The notes: generated by a model from the letters alone, not told the origin. A stretch of DNA of 64,000 bases from Candidatus Omnitrophota bacterium (GCA_020632575.1 JACKFH010000014.1:17707-81706); one strand, 5' to 3'; positions 51,670-61,304 are shown, counted from the stretch's first letter. Numbers and translations: made by a program.

Positions 51670-52845
51670 TCAACGCAAGCCAACCCGCATTAGACCGGCA
51701 AGCGGTTGGCAGGCGCTGGCCACATAATCGGGAACCGCTTTTTGATCGCCGAGCACCCACTCATTGATTCCGTTCTCTTTGAAATCCTCCACAAGTTCGA
51801 TGAAAGTCTCTTTCGCCAGTTCGGGATGACCCGGGTAAATGGCGGCGAACCACCATCCGAATGGGGTCGCCCAATACCCACCATTCTGATAGCGATCCTG
51901 GGGGGTGAGTCCCCTTTCCCAGTACTCGCCAGGAGCGCAGTGACGGATCTGTCCACGCTGAAAGACGCCATCCCGATGATCGATCATATATTGGACGATG
52001 GATTTGGCTTGGCTTTCCGAAGCCAGTCCGCAGTAGATGGCGTAGAGGGAGCCCCAGATATCGATTTGATTGCAGTCGACCGTAGCGGCTCGAAACATGC
52101 CCGCTTCCGGGTCCCAGAACTTTTGAAGGCTCTCGTGAAGTTGTCTTCCCTTCCCTTCATGGATCGTGGCCTGTGCGGGCTCGGAGACTTTTCGATACAT
52201 TTCAGCCATGGCGTTTTCGGCTTCCCATTGAAGCATCGAGGAGAAAAAGATCTCACCGGTTTTGAAGATGGTGTCGGTGAATCCATAGGGAGAGTGTGGA
52301 TTCTGGGGATCGATCCACAGGAGGCCCTCCTCGCTCTTTAGGGGATAATCCAGTCCTTTGGCCAATGCTTCCTGGCACTCCCGAAAGAGGGTCCAATCGT
52401 CTTCTCTCTCGCAAATCAGTTTGCAGATCATGACCATGAACGCGGGGTTGTCGGTGGCGGGAAGAGGGCCAATTCCATTTCCGACAGGACCGGGTTTGTA
52501 GACGGCGAGACCATCGGCCTGCACGCGATCCGGCATCGCGCCATCCTCCCGTTGACCGTTCAGCAGATATCGAAAGGCGGCCAGAGCCTCCCCCTCCATA
52601 AAAGCCTCTGGGCATCCCTCGAGCATATAGAAGAAGTCTCGCGTCCAAAGCGCTCGGTAGTGGGCCGATCCATCGGGGGTGAAGAGAAGGGTTCCATCCT
52701 TTCCCTCGATCACGGAACCCCGGACCACTCGCACCGCCTCGTGGGCAAGCCAGTCGCGGGCCTGATCGAAGGACAAGGATTGCGATTGCCCATAGGGAAT
52801 CGCGGCGATTAGAACAACCAAACCGAAGAATAAATTTTTCAGCAC
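51670..52845 (-). CDS. Secreted (alpha/alpha)6-barrel glycosidase-like protein
   Basis: A 391-residue protein. GTG at 52845 is preferred because GGGAGG lies seven bases upstream, and it gives a clean signal peptide (MLKNLFFGLVVLIAAIPYGQ-S). The body shows the helical toroid pattern of GH15/GH37/GH63-like proteins: YRALWTRDFFYMLEGCPEAF, LNGQREDGAMPDRVQADGLA, TDNPAFMVMICKLIC, YGFTDTIFKTGEIFFSSMLQ and YQNGGYWATPFGWWFAAIYP. The acidic residues in TRDF and ERGLTPQDRYQNGG are candidates for catalysis. The substrate is unknown, but an alpha-linked glycan is likely from the fold. It is convergent with the metalloprotease gene (13-base gap) and divergent from the transporter gene. Confidence 0.75.
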   Translation of the reverse strand: MLKNLFFGLVVLIAAIPYGQSQSLSFDQARDWLAHEAVRVVRGSVIEGKDGTLLFTPDGSAHYRALWTRDFFYMLEGCPEAFMEGEALAAFRYLLNGQREDGAMPDRVQADGLAVYKPGPVGNGIGPLPATDNPAFMVMICKLICEREDDWTLFRECQEALAKGLDYPLKSEEGLLWIDPQNPHSPYGFTDTIFKTGEIFFSSMLQWEAENAMAEMYRKVSEPAQATIHEGKGRQLHESLQKFWDPEAGMFRAATVDCNQIDIWGSLYAIYCGLASESQAKSIVQYMIDHRDGVFQRGQIRHCAPGEYWERGLTPQDRYQNGGYWATPFGWWFAAIYPGHPELAKETFIELVEDFKENGINEWVLGDQKAVPDYVASACQPLAGLMRVGLR

Positions 52846-52985
52846 CGATGAACCTCCCAACACTGTTCGCGGAATGACTCCGGGATTTTAGCCTTTTCGC
52901 CGGAGGACGACGACTGGTTGGCCCTTTGACTTCCCTATCCTATCCGATAATGTCGACCAAGTCCGAAAACGAGAGAGGTGAATCG

Positions 52986-54245
52986 ATGGCGACCGAAAAG
53001 TCAGGCGGATTTCTAAAGTTTCTCATCTACGCGACCGGGCCCGCGTTGATCACCGCGAGTGTGGTGGTGGGGCCCGGGTCGATCGTCACCGCGAGCAAAG
53101 CGGGGGGCCATTTCGGGTATTCGCTGGTCTGGCTCCTGTTTTGTTCCTCACTCTTCATGATGGCGTACACTTACATGGGATCGAGGATTGGGTGCTGCGC
53201 GGATCGCTCCATCCTCACACTGACCGCCGAGAAGTACGGACGATGGGTGTCTATACTCGCGGGGATCTCGAGTTTCTTGGTGGTCGCATTCTTTCAATCC
53301 GGAAATAATCTCGGGGTGGCCACGGCGATGACCGGGCTGACCGGGATCGATGAGTTTTATTGGCCGATTGTGTTCACCGGCATCTCTCTGGCGATGCTCT
53401 TTCTCTCGACCAACCTGTACAAACTCCTGGAGATCTTGATGAAAGTCTTGATCGGACTCATGGTGTTGTCCTTCCTCGCCAACCTCTTTTACACCGGAAT
53501 CCGGCCGCTCGATTTTCTGAAAGGATTTATCCCCAGTTTTCCCGAGGGAAGCGGCGATGTGGCTAGAGGGATGTTCCCCACCACGTTCTCCGTGGTGGCC
53601 GCTCTCTACGCCGCCCATCTCGCACAAGGAAAGAAGTGGCGACGAGAGGATGCCGGGACGGCGGGTAAGGACGCGGCTGTCGGGATCTTCATGCTTTTCT
53701 TTATCTCACTGATCATCCTTTCCACCGCCGCGGGGGCCTTTTACGGGAAAGAAGGGATCGAATTGGGAAGCGCGGCGCAATTATCGGGCGCCTTGGAGGG
53801 CCTCTTTGGGAGTTCCGCCAGGTATATCTTCTGTTTCGGATTGGCGGCGGCGGCCTTTTCCTCGTTCCTGGTCAATGCGATGGCCGGAGGCGGTCTTCTC
53901 GTGGATGGGTTGGGAATGGACAAGAGTTTCGACCGACTCCCGGTTAAGATTGGAACCACCGCAGCCCTGCTGATCGGCATGCTGATCGCGATGCTTGCGC
54001 TTAAGACTGAGTTCAATCCGGTTACCACCATTCTGATCGCCCAGGCGGCGACCCTGCTCGCGGTCCCCGTGTGCGCGGTTCTCCTCCTATTGCTCGCGAA
54101 TGACCGGAGCGTGATGGGAGAAATGAAGAACGGCCCGGTGGTCAATGGGATCGCTGGGATCGGGTTCCTGGTCCTTTGCTGGATGATCTGGAACACCATC
54201 GGATCGATTCAAGCAAAGTTCGCGGCCCTTGGAGCTGGGGGCTGA
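52986..54245 (+). CDS. Nramp-related transporter
   Basis: A 419-residue protein with about eleven hydrophobic helices of the LeuT-like Nramp family. I chose the ATG at 52986 with GAGAGGTGA upstream. The TM1 unwound region reads ITASVVVGPGSIVTASKAGG; canonical Nramp proteins have DPGN there, and both the Asp and the Asn metal ligands are replaced. In TM6 the MPH motif is also missing (TTFSVVAALYAAHLAQGKKW). It therefore belongs with the divergent Nramp-related branch, some of which carry other substrates such as Mg2+ or Al3+. The substrate here is not predictable. Confidence 0.8.
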   Translation: MATEKSGGFLKFLIYATGPALITASVVVGPGSIVTASKAGGHFGYSLVWLLFCSSLFMMAYTYMGSRIGCCADRSILTLTAEKYGRWVSILAGISSFLVVAFFQSGNNLGVATAMTGLTGIDEFYWPIVFTGISLAMLFLSTNLYKLLEILMKVLIGLMVLSFLANLFYTGIRPLDFLKGFIPSFPEGSGDVARGMFPTTFSVVAALYAAHLAQGKKWRREDAGTAGKDAAVGIFMLFFISLIILSTAAGAFYGKEGIELGSAAQLSGALEGLFGSSARYIFCFGLAAAAFSSFLVNAMAGGGLLVDGLGMDKSFDRLPVKIGTTAALLIGMLIAMLALKTEFNPVTTILIAQAATLLAVPVCAVLLLLLANDRSVMGEMKNGPVVNGIAGIGFLVLCWMIWNTIGSIQAKFAALGAGG

Positions 54246-54307
54246 CTCCTCCGAGGTCCCTCAAAAGGGATTAAGCGATTCGGCCATCTCTTTTCTTCCA
54301 GACTCCC

Positions 54308-55645
54308 TTAGAGATACCCCCGAGGAAACTCCCAGGGATCCCGGTATTCAGGAACCAACAGTCGGTTCGCCTCCGGATCATCCGGGATGGTTTCCGTTTC
54401 CGGATCGAATCGAACGGATCTTCCCAGTTTCAAAGCGATGAGCGATAGGTTGATGGCGACATCGATCTTGTAGTGGTATCCGATGTGACAACTCGGTTGC
54501 TCCCGACTTCGAATACAATCCAACCACTCACGGTAATGACCTGGGGATTCGGGAGTGGCATCCTCGACGCTTTCGAGATCGAGTTCCAGACCGCGCTCCG
54601 GGTGAATGTCATGTTCGTTGTAATCGGTCACCAGGGTTCCATTCACTCCTTGAAAGGAGATCGCGAGGTTCCGTTTCTTGCAGGTTGGTGGAGGCGAGGA
54701 GAGGCCGAAGGCGTTCACGATGGAAGTGCCCCAGGTCAGTGTCATGTCGGGGTATTGGAAGAGAGCCTCATGGGTGTCGTACGCATTCCCGACATCGTCC
54801 ACGATATACCGTCCGCCCGATGAACTGACACAGGTCGGATGCCCCAACTCCAAGGCCCAGTAGGGGAGGTCGATGATATGCGGGGCCATCCCAGGGGTCC
54901 AACCGTTGCTGTATTCCATGAAGGAACTGTTTTCATAGGCTCGCTTGACAATAAGCGGGTTGAAAGGGTGCATGGGGGCGGGGCCGCACCACATGTCCCA
55001 GTCGAGCCCCTCGGGAGGATCGGAGTTGGGCGTGTGGCCGATGCCATCCGGCCCCTGATTGCCGACATTGGTGGTTCGGACGACACTGATCTTTCCAAGG
55101 ACTCCTGAACGGACAATGTCGACCACTTTCCGATAGTTGGATTCGGCATGGATCTGGGTCCCAATTTGGGTGATGCGTTTGTGTTTGTCGACCGCCCGTT
55201 TCACCGCGAGGCTTTCACCGACACCCATGGTCATCGGTTTTTCCATATAGACATCCATGCCCGCCTCGCAGGAATGGATCGCCATGAGGGCATGCCAGTG
55301 AGGCGGCGTGCCGATCACCACGGCGTCGACCAGTCCGCTCGCGAGAAGGTCCCGGTAATCGTTGAACGTCTTCGGCGATTTAGGACATTTTGCCACTGCG
55401 GCATCCAGGCGCTCTTTCCAGACATCACACAGTGCGGTCACCTCGGCGCCGGGTTCTTTCAAAAACGCATCGAGCAATTGGCTCGCCCGGTCGCCAATGC
55501 CGATGAACCCCAAACGGATTCGATCATTGGGCGATGAAGACTGCGCTTGGGATGAGAGGATTCCAGGCGCCGCCATGCCAGCCAAACCAAGGCTTGCCGA
55601 TTGTCCAAGAAAATGTCTCCGTGTCAGTTGTGGGGAATCTTTCAT
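54308..55645 (-). CDS. TAT-exported Gfo/Idh/MocA-family oxidoreductase
   Basis: A 445-residue protein. The TAT signal is LTRRHFLGQSASLGLAGMAA. The NAD(P)-binding Rossmann domain begins IRLGFIGIGDRASQLLDAF (about 43-61), with VDAVVIGTPPHWHALMAIHS and the catalytic-site motif EKP at 135-137. The C-terminal beta-sheet domain covers about 170-400 (NVGNQGPDGIGHTPNSDPPE, MWCGPAPMHPFNPLIVKRAY, FMEYSNGWTPGMAPHIIDLP). Many exported members are known in these phyla, and they probably act on sugars or glycosides with a tightly bound cofactor. The specific reaction is not predictable. The symporter gene lies just upstream in the same direction. Confidence 0.88.
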   Translation of the reverse strand: MKDSPQLTRRHFLGQSASLGLAGMAAPGILSSQAQSSSPNDRIRLGFIGIGDRASQLLDAFLKEPGAEVTALCDVWKERLDAAVAKCPKSPKTFNDYRDLLASGLVDAVVIGTPPHWHALMAIHSCEAGMDVYMEKPMTMGVGESLAVKRAVDKHKRITQIGTQIHAESNYRKVVDIVRSGVLGKISVVRTTNVGNQGPDGIGHTPNSDPPEGLDWDMWCGPAPMHPFNPLIVKRAYENSSFMEYSNGWTPGMAPHIIDLPYWALELGHPTCVSSSGGRYIVDDVGNAYDTHEALFQYPDMTLTWGTSIVNAFGLSSPPPTCKKRNLAISFQGVNGTLVTDYNEHDIHPERGLELDLESVEDATPESPGHYREWLDCIRSREQPSCHIGYHYKIDVAINLSLIALKLGRSVRFDPETETIPDDPEANRLLVPEYRDPWEFPRGYL

Positions 55646-55681
55646 TTCTTTCTTCCTGTCAAATCAAAATAACATCATCCG

Positions 55682-57409
55682 TCATGATGATGGTTCGACA
55701 TGATCGCTAGCGTAAAAGAACCTCGCAACCGTCCGTTCCGAAGGAGGGGGTGTCGCGAGGGATCCCAAGACGCCCCCGATGAACGATCCAATCAGTCCCC
55801 AGATGAAGGGGTGGATATCGTAAGGCGCCCAAGAGACGAACTCACCCGTCTGCAGTCTTCCGATGGTATACAATCCCGCGACGACAACAAATCCGGTAAT
55901 CATCGCCGAGGCGGTTCCCGCCGCGTTCGATCTCGGCCAGTAGAGGGTCAAGACCATGGCGCCCAGAAAGGTGGCGGCCTGGCCCGCCGATCCAAACACA
56001 ATAATATCCTGAAGGAACTGGGGGGGATTGATGGTGAGCAACAGAACCAGGAATCCGACCGCTAGGGTTGTCGCCAAGGAGGCGATTCGAATCGCCCGCT
56101 CCGAGACATCGGGATTGATGGCGCGCTGGTAAATGTCGCGAACCAACGCGGATGAAATCATCAGGAGAAAACTGTCGACGGTCGACATGATGGCGGCGAA
56201 GGGGGCCGCGATGAGGAGTCCGGCCAGTAACGGCGGCGCCACTAACATCGCCATGGCGGGCATTGCCTGATCGGATTGTTCGACAGATAGCGGGAGCGTT
56301 TTGGCGCAGACAAAGATGATGACCAGGGGAATGTAGATGAATCCATAATAGATGGTCACCGCGAAGATGGCCCTCGCCAGGGTTTTGGTGTTCTGGAAGG
56401 CCATCAGTCGAAGCATATTCCCTGCCTGCCCCGACCCCGAAATCGGCCAAAGAAAGAAGAACGAGATCGCCAACCCGAGGGGCAGAAAGGGTTTGAAGTC
56501 CTCGCCGTCCATATCGTCGGTCTTTTTGTGACCCGGAGCGGACATGGCGCTGGGGTCTTCTTGTTTCAAATGTTCGCCAACTTTCCGGAGTCCCTGGCTG
56601 AATTGGGTCAGCCGAAAAGGCTCCTCACTTCGCGCCTCGCGTCGCGATTCCACCTCGACCAAGGGTGCTGGTTCAAGATCCGGTGGATCCAGATAGACGT
56701 AGGCCGTGTGGAGGGTCAGAGGGAGTAGGATGATGACCCCCAATCCCATAATGATTCCTTGCATGACATCGGTTAAGACGACCGCTCGAAACCCTCCATA
56801 GGCTGTATAAAGCACGACCGAAGTGGTGAATAAGAGAAGTCCGGCCAGGTATCCCGATGAGACTCCCTCGAAGAGGCTTGCCACTCCCTCCAATCGTCCG
56901 CTAATCCCTTGGAAAAAGGCGAGGTCTTTCATGAGCGTCTGAATCAGAACGCCTCCCGCCTTGAACTGGGCGATCAGATAGACGACGAGATAGAAGATGA
57001 TGAGGAATGCAGTGAGAAGACCGAGCCACGGGCTGTTGTAACGGTCCCGGAAAATGTCCGGGAGGGTGACTGCGTCGCATTTCTTTGCGACTTGATTGAT
57101 CCGTTTTCCGAGAAAGCCCATGGTGCAAATCGGAAACACCATGTAGCCTGCGATCCATAGGGCGAGCACCCAGCCATAAGTGTATATAAGTGATGGAAAC
57201 CCGGCGAAACTTCCCCCGGAGGCGCTGGTGGCGGCGAAGGTGAGAGCAAGCGTCCAGGGACCGAGGCTGCGGCTCCCGAGAAAGTATTCTTTGAGAAAGG
57301 ATTTTCCTTTGGAGACGTGGTGGGCGAACGCGGCGATGCCGTAGACGAGGAGGATATATCCCAAGAAGGTGAGAGCGGTCCAACCGGCCGCCGAGGGTTC
57401 AGGATTCAC
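55682..57409 (-). CDS. Sodium:solute symporter (SSS family, PanF-like)
   Basis: A 575-residue protein with about thirteen hydrophobic helices. Family signatures are SFLKEYFLGSRSLGPWTLAL near the start, TFAATSASGGSFAGFPSLIY, AVVLTDVMQGIIMGLGVIIL and FAAIMSTVDSFLLMISSALV, the conserved sodium-site region. A hydrophilic loop of about 60 residues sits near 255-315. The start is GTG with GGAGAGGGAACC upstream, overlapping the end of the small DUF997-like gene by 11 bases. The closest pattern is that of the pantothenate/solute permease group. The real substrate may be a sugar acid, given the neighbours. Confidence 0.88.
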   Translation of the reverse strand: MNPEPSAAGWTALTFLGYILLVYGIAAFAHHVSKGKSFLKEYFLGSRSLGPWTLALTFAATSASGGSFAGFPSLIYTYGWVLALWIAGYMVFPICTMGFLGKRINQVAKKCDAVTLPDIFRDRYNSPWLGLLTAFLIIFYLVVYLIAQFKAGGVLIQTLMKDLAFFQGISGRLEGVASLFEGVSSGYLAGLLLFTTSVVLYTAYGGFRAVVLTDVMQGIIMGLGVIILLPLTLHTAYVYLDPPDLEPAPLVEVESRREARSEEPFRLTQFSQGLRKVGEHLKQEDPSAMSAPGHKKTDDMDGEDFKPFLPLGLAISFFFLWPISGSGQAGNMLRLMAFQNTKTLARAIFAVTIYYGFIYIPLVIIFVCAKTLPLSVEQSDQAMPAMAMLVAPPLLAGLLIAAPFAAIMSTVDSFLLMISSALVRDIYQRAINPDVSERAIRIASLATTLAVGFLVLLLTINPPQFLQDIIVFGSAGQAATFLGAMVLTLYWPRSNAAGTASAMITGFVVVAGLYTIGRLQTGEFVSWAPYDIHPFIWGLIGSFIGGVLGSLATPPPSERTVARFFYASDHVEPSS

Positions 57410-57719
57410 CGGTTCCCTCTCCTCTCAATTCGCTCTCAATTTCCAGTTCATCCGGAGGAATGTCGAGATTGTCATCGGCCATGTAAAAGAAGCAGAACCA
57501 GAAGGTGACCCCTACATTGAAAGCCCAGGGAAGCATGACTCCCCAAACAACCCAATCGGGAATCCCGAGATACAGTCGGATGGTTTCCGGTTCGCGGTTG
57601 TAAGCGAAAAAATGGCAGAACAGGATGGTGTACAGAAGGGACACCGTGTAGATGACCAGGATCACTAGCGCCTCACGGCGCGCGTTTCGAAAGGTGGGAT
57701 CGAGTTTCGGGTCGGCCAT
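57399..57719 (-). CDS. DUF997/YhdT-like small membrane protein
   Basis: A 106-residue protein with two hydrophobic helices (EALVILVIYTVSLLYTILFC and VVWGVMLPWAFNVGVTFWFC) and the N-terminal DPTFRNARREAL that is typical of the YhdT/DUF997 family. The tail is acidic. In many genomes this gene sits directly before a PanF-like symporter, as here with an 11-base overlap, and is thought to be an accessory subunit. It is a good prediction from context and motif. Confidence 0.8.
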   Translation of the reverse strand: MADPKLDPTFRNARREALVILVIYTVSLLYTILFCHFFAYNREPETIRLYLGIPDWVVWGVMLPWAFNVGVTFWFCFFYMADDNLDIPPDELEIESELRGEGTGES

Positions 57720-57835
57720 CTGTCAAGAAGGGATGAAAAACATCCATCCCAAATCCTGAGCCATGCTACGGCGAATGGTTTTGGATTGCAACGGAAATTT
57801 CTCAATTTTAAACGAACCCATTGGTGTTGCTTGAA

Positions 57836-58822
57836 TCACCGCTTGGCCTGGCAAGCATCCAACGCTTTTTCGATCGCGGGAAAGTTGCAGGAGCCTTTCC
57901 GTGCAATGAACACCAATCGAGTTTGAGGTTCTATCTCGCCCCATTTTCCTTCATCGGAGATGGTCGCGCGACGGCCCACCAATTGAAAGAGGAGTCGACG
58001 GTCGCGTCTCTCGTTGGAGTAAATAAACCCTTTGGCACGGACCATTGACTTGGGAAGATGGGTCAGGACCTGCTGTAATAATTCGAAAGCCATTGGTGTT
58101 TCGGAGATGTAGGTCCATGTCTCGAAAGAGGGATGTGGTTCCAGGCCAATGAATTCATATTTCGCATCACTGTTGAAACGGTTCGTCCGTGTTCTTCCAA
58201 ATCCGAGGATCGACTCAACCGGCGCCTGACACTTCACAGTTTCAAAAATCGGAACACCCGGTCGGAGGTCCGTCATCCAATCTCGGACTTTTTGAAGCGT
58301 CACCTCATCAACCAGATCGATTTTATTCAGAACGAACAAATCTCCGCCTAGAATTTGAGCCTGAGCCAGTCGGTCCTCCTCGTCCGAGAGTTCCAAAACG
58401 AGTTCGGAGTCGACCACGGTGATGATCGCATCGAGCAGCGCACTTTGACGGACCTCTTGTTCGAAAAAACTTCGAACGATGCCTGCCGGGTCCGCGACTC
58501 CGCTCGATTCAATGACGATGTGTTCGGGTGGTTCGGGCAGGTCCGCTAATCTTAAGACCTCGCCGATCAGGTCCATCCGAATGGTGCAGCAGATACACCC
58601 GTTAGTCAGGTTGATGGCACTCTCACTGACCTCAGAAATGAGTTCAGCGTCGATATTGATGGCGCTAAAATCATTCACTAAAACCGCGATCCGTCGACCG
58701 TGATCGCTATGTAAGATGTGATTCAGGAGAGTCGTCTTCCCCGCTCCCAGAAAACCGGCCACCACGGTAACCGGGATGGGATCATTTCGATCCATTTTGG
58801 GAGCATCAGTTTTTTCTCTCAC
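57836..58822 (-). CDS. COG0523 (CobW/ZNG-type) metallochaperone GTPase
   Basis: A 328-residue G3E GTPase. Walker A is GFLGAGKTT (23-31), the metal-binding motif is GCICCT (75-80), Walker B is HIVIESSGVADPAGIV, and the base-recognition motif is NKID. The C-terminal CobW_C domain covers about 225-325. The protein lacks a His-rich loop. It starts with GTG, overlapping the stop of the D-aminoacylase-like gene (GTGA). Co-transcription with two amidohydrolases suggests it delivers Zn or a similar metal to them. This partner assignment is inferred. Confidence 0.9.
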   Translation of the reverse strand: MREKTDAPKMDRNDPIPVTVVAGFLGAGKTTLLNHILHSDHGRRIAVLVNDFSAINIDAELISEVSESAINLTNGCICCTIRMDLIGEVLRLADLPEPPEHIVIESSGVADPAGIVRSFFEQEVRQSALLDAIITVVDSELVLELSDEEDRLAQAQILGGDLFVLNKIDLVDEVTLQKVRDWMTDLRPGVPIFETVKCQAPVESILGFGRTRTNRFNSDAKYEFIGLEPHPSFETWTYISETPMAFELLQQVLTHLPKSMVRAKGFIYSNERRDRRLLFQLVGRRATISDEGKWGEIEPQTRLVFIARKGSCNFPAIEKALDACQAKR

Positions 58823-60348
58823 GCGGTCACTGGCCTCCGTACCGGCCTGCCGGGGAAAGCTTCGGGATCGAGTTGTCCATCGCGAATCAGAAAGGTTCCA
58901 TTAACGATGACGTGATTCATTCCACTCGAAAGTTGACAGGGTTCTTTGAAGCTCGCGTTGTCGGTCACCGTCTCCGGATCGAATACGATGATGTCGGCGT
59001 CCATCCCCTCCTGGAGTCTCCCCTTCTTCCTCATGGAGGGGACTGAGTCCTCCAGAATCAGCGCCCCATTCAGTGAAGATTGACGGATGGCTTCGATCCA
59101 GGTGATCGCTTGACGTTCGCGAACCCACTTTCGGAGAAAACGGCAGTAATTCCCTGCCGCCCTGGGATGACTCTGGAGACCTTTCGGGAGTGGCCACTCC
59201 TCACTCTCGAACCAGTTCCCCTCCGCATCGATCCAGGTGATCGCATCGGAGCAGATAGAGGCGCCGGGATAGAGAACCGAGAGATCGAGCAACGCGGCGT
59301 CTTGGGGATCGTTATCAGAATGCAGGTAATGCATGAGGATAAGATTCTCAGGATGAGCCTTGCGTTCCTGAATGAATTCTTCCTTCGATTCGAAACTCTT
59401 GTTGTTTTTGACCAAAGTGAAATCTGAGAATTTCACCCCTAGTCGCGCCTCCACTTCTTCCGGTTCGTAAATCGAAGCCCCAATAGCCGAGCTCCCTGCC
59501 CCATAGACATACGCCTCGGTGGTCACTTTGAGTCCGGCCTTTTGGGAGTTCTCAACAATTTCTCGAATAGTGGGGATATCCCGAAGGCTTGTACTGTTCC
59601 AATGGCAGATATGGGTGTGGGCGCCTGTTGAGGCGGCAAGCCCCATCAACTGAATCATGCTGCTGACACTGCTCCGGGGATCGACCAGGGAGGCGTTTTG
59701 GATGTGCGTGAATGTCCCGACTCCCTGTTCCGCCGCGAGGCTCCACAGGGCCAGCATCTCCTTAGCCCCCGCGCCAGGGGTGTAACCCTGAAGGACACCA
59801 ATCCCCAGTCCACCTTCTCGCAAACCTTGATCGGTCCACTCGAGAATTTTGTGGACTTGCGCCTCGGTCGCGAGGGACTCGGTCCATTCCCTTATATTGA
59901 ATTTGTCAAAGAGGTACGCGAGACGTGGAACCGGTTTACCATTCACCGCTTGTTCGGGACACATCGTGACAAGGCGGGCGAAGCCCCACCCCGCGGATGC
60001 GCCGTAGTTGATCGGCCGGCCCTCTTGGGCGCAGTTATCGTAGAACTCGCCGACTGGAAGGATTCCCGCCTCGAGTTCGAGCGCGGTGGTCACACCATCG
60101 AAGGCCTGGATTCGATGACTCGGAATGTTTTGGCCGTGAGAATGGAGGTCAATGAATCCCGGAGCGACGATCATGCCTGAGGCATCGACGGCGACTCGTC
60201 CCTCGAGGGGGTCGCCCGTAACCGCTGCAATCCGGTCGGCGAGGATTCCGACATTGCGAATCTCATCCAGGTTCGTTTCCGGATCGATGACTCGACCATT
60301 GGAAAGAACCAAATCGTAAGTCGGATGAGGATCTTGTGTTCCGGTCAT
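58819..60348 (-). CDS. N-acyl-D-amino acid deacylase-like amidohydrolase
   Basis: A 509-residue metal-dependent hydrolase. The first metal motif is PGFIDLHSHGQNI, with GVTTALELEAG just after it (the D-aminoacylase signature with ExE). THIQNASL and THICHWNS give further His ligands, and LILMHYLHSDNDPQDA and GMDADIIVFDPETV complete the fold. The subgroup is close to N-acyl-D-glutamate or D-amino-acid deacylases, though dihydropyrimidinase-like roles are possible. It is the middle gene of a three-gene operon; 5 bases separate it from the TAT amidohydrolase, and it overlaps the COG0523 GTPase. No signal peptide is visible. Confidence 0.85.
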   Translation of the reverse strand: MTGTQDPHPTYDLVLSNGRVIDPETNLDEIRNVGILADRIAAVTGDPLEGRVAVDASGMIVAPGFIDLHSHGQNIPSHRIQAFDGVTTALELEAGILPVGEFYDNCAQEGRPINYGASAGWGFARLVTMCPEQAVNGKPVPRLAYLFDKFNIREWTESLATEAQVHKILEWTDQGLREGGLGIGVLQGYTPGAGAKEMLALWSLAAEQGVGTFTHIQNASLVDPRSSVSSMIQLMGLAASTGAHTHICHWNSTSLRDIPTIREIVENSQKAGLKVTTEAYVYGAGSSAIGASIYEPEEVEARLGVKFSDFTLVKNNKSFESKEEFIQERKAHPENLILMHYLHSDNDPQDAALLDLSVLYPGASICSDAITWIDAEGNWFESEEWPLPKGLQSHPRAAGNYCRFLRKWVRERQAITWIEAIRQSSLNGALILEDSVPSMRKKGRLQEGMDADIIVFDPETVTDNASFKEPCQLSSGMNHVIVNGTFLIRDGQLDPEAFPGRPVRRPVTA

Positions 60349-60353
60349 ATCCT

Positions 60354-61304
60354 TTAATCGAAAAAGATTCTTTCGGCGGTTCCCCGGAGGATTTTGTCTT
60401 TGTCTGACTGGGAGAGAAAATCGGCATGGTCCCGAATCAATGCGAGCGAGTCTTCATACTTGCCATTGACCACCTGGAACGGACAATCCGTTTCCCACAT
60501 GCACCGATCGGGAGTGAACGCCTCGACCACTTTTTCGATCAGAGGCAAGAGATCGAGGTAAGGCGGCGTTCTTTCTCCTAGGGCATAGAATGCACCGACC
60601 TTGATATACAGATTCTTGTGCTTGTTCAGCGAGGTCAGCCTCTTGATGTGCTCATCGGTGACCGGATGGGTGTCCCCTGTATCCAGTAGGCAGAGGTGAT
60701 CGATGATGACCGGCGCTTCTGGGTAGATGGTGCACACACGATCGACTTCTGGGAGAGCATCCGTACGAATGAGACAGGAAAGAGCAAGTTGTTCCTTCTG
60801 GGCGGTGGCGAAAAGTTTCTCCATGGGTTCGGGTTGGAGCCAGGTCTCGGGGGGTTGCCTGCTATGGGCAGGCTGGATTCGGAAGGCGTGGCAGCCTCTT
60901 TCAGCCAGGCGTTTCATTTCCGCAGCGGGGTCGGGCCCAAATGGATCAACAATCGCGGTTCCAGAAAAGACTCCGGGATAGCGGTCCATGACATCGAGCA
61001 TATAAGAGTTGTCGAAGCCGTAGTAACTCATCTGGATCAGATTGACTCGATCGACCCCAGTCCCCTCCATGTGATGAAACAATTCTTCCGGAGCAAAGGA
61101 GGGAGGGTTCATGTTCGATTTCTCATAACCCTCAGCCAACGGATATCTCTCGGTGTCTGAGGTCCAGACATGGACATGGGCGTCGATGTAGCCATCACGT
61201 TTCTTCTCGGGGTTCGATAGGTCGGTGGAAAACGCGGATTTGGCCGCAAATGAGGCGGCTGTTGCGGACGCTCCAAGCGTCTTGAGACAATCCCTGCGGG
61301 TCAT
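60354..61304 (-). CDS. TAT-exported amidohydrolase-2 family protein
   Basis: A 316-residue TIM-barrel protein with a twin-arginine signal (MTRRDCLKTLGASATAASFA to AFS). I prefer the ATG at 61304 because GGAG is six bases upstream; the ATG at 61316 is also possible. The metal-site motif is YIDAHVHVWT, followed by the family pattern GVDRVNLIQMSYYGFDNSYM, GCHAFRIQP, VIIDHLCLLDTG and CMWETDCPFQV, where the Asp is the catalytic metal ligand. Members include gluconolactonase-like and 2-pyrone-4,6-dicarboxylate lactonase-like enzymes. The substrate is unknown. It is the first gene of the operon with the D-aminoacylase-like enzyme and GTPase, and it is divergent from the DUF59-bearing gene. Confidence 0.85.
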   Translation of the reverse strand: MTRRDCLKTLGASATAASFAAKSAFSTDLSNPEKKRDGYIDAHVHVWTSDTERYPLAEGYEKSNMNPPSFAPEELFHHMEGTGVDRVNLIQMSYYGFDNSYMLDVMDRYPGVFSGTAIVDPFGPDPAAEMKRLAERGCHAFRIQPAHSRQPPETWLQPEPMEKLFATAQKEQLALSCLIRTDALPEVDRVCTIYPEAPVIIDHLCLLDTGDTHPVTDEHIKRLTSLNKHKNLYIKVGAFYALGERTPPYLDLLPLIEKVVEAFTPDRCMWETDCPFQVVNGKYEDSLALIRDHADFLSQSDKDKILRGTAERIFFD

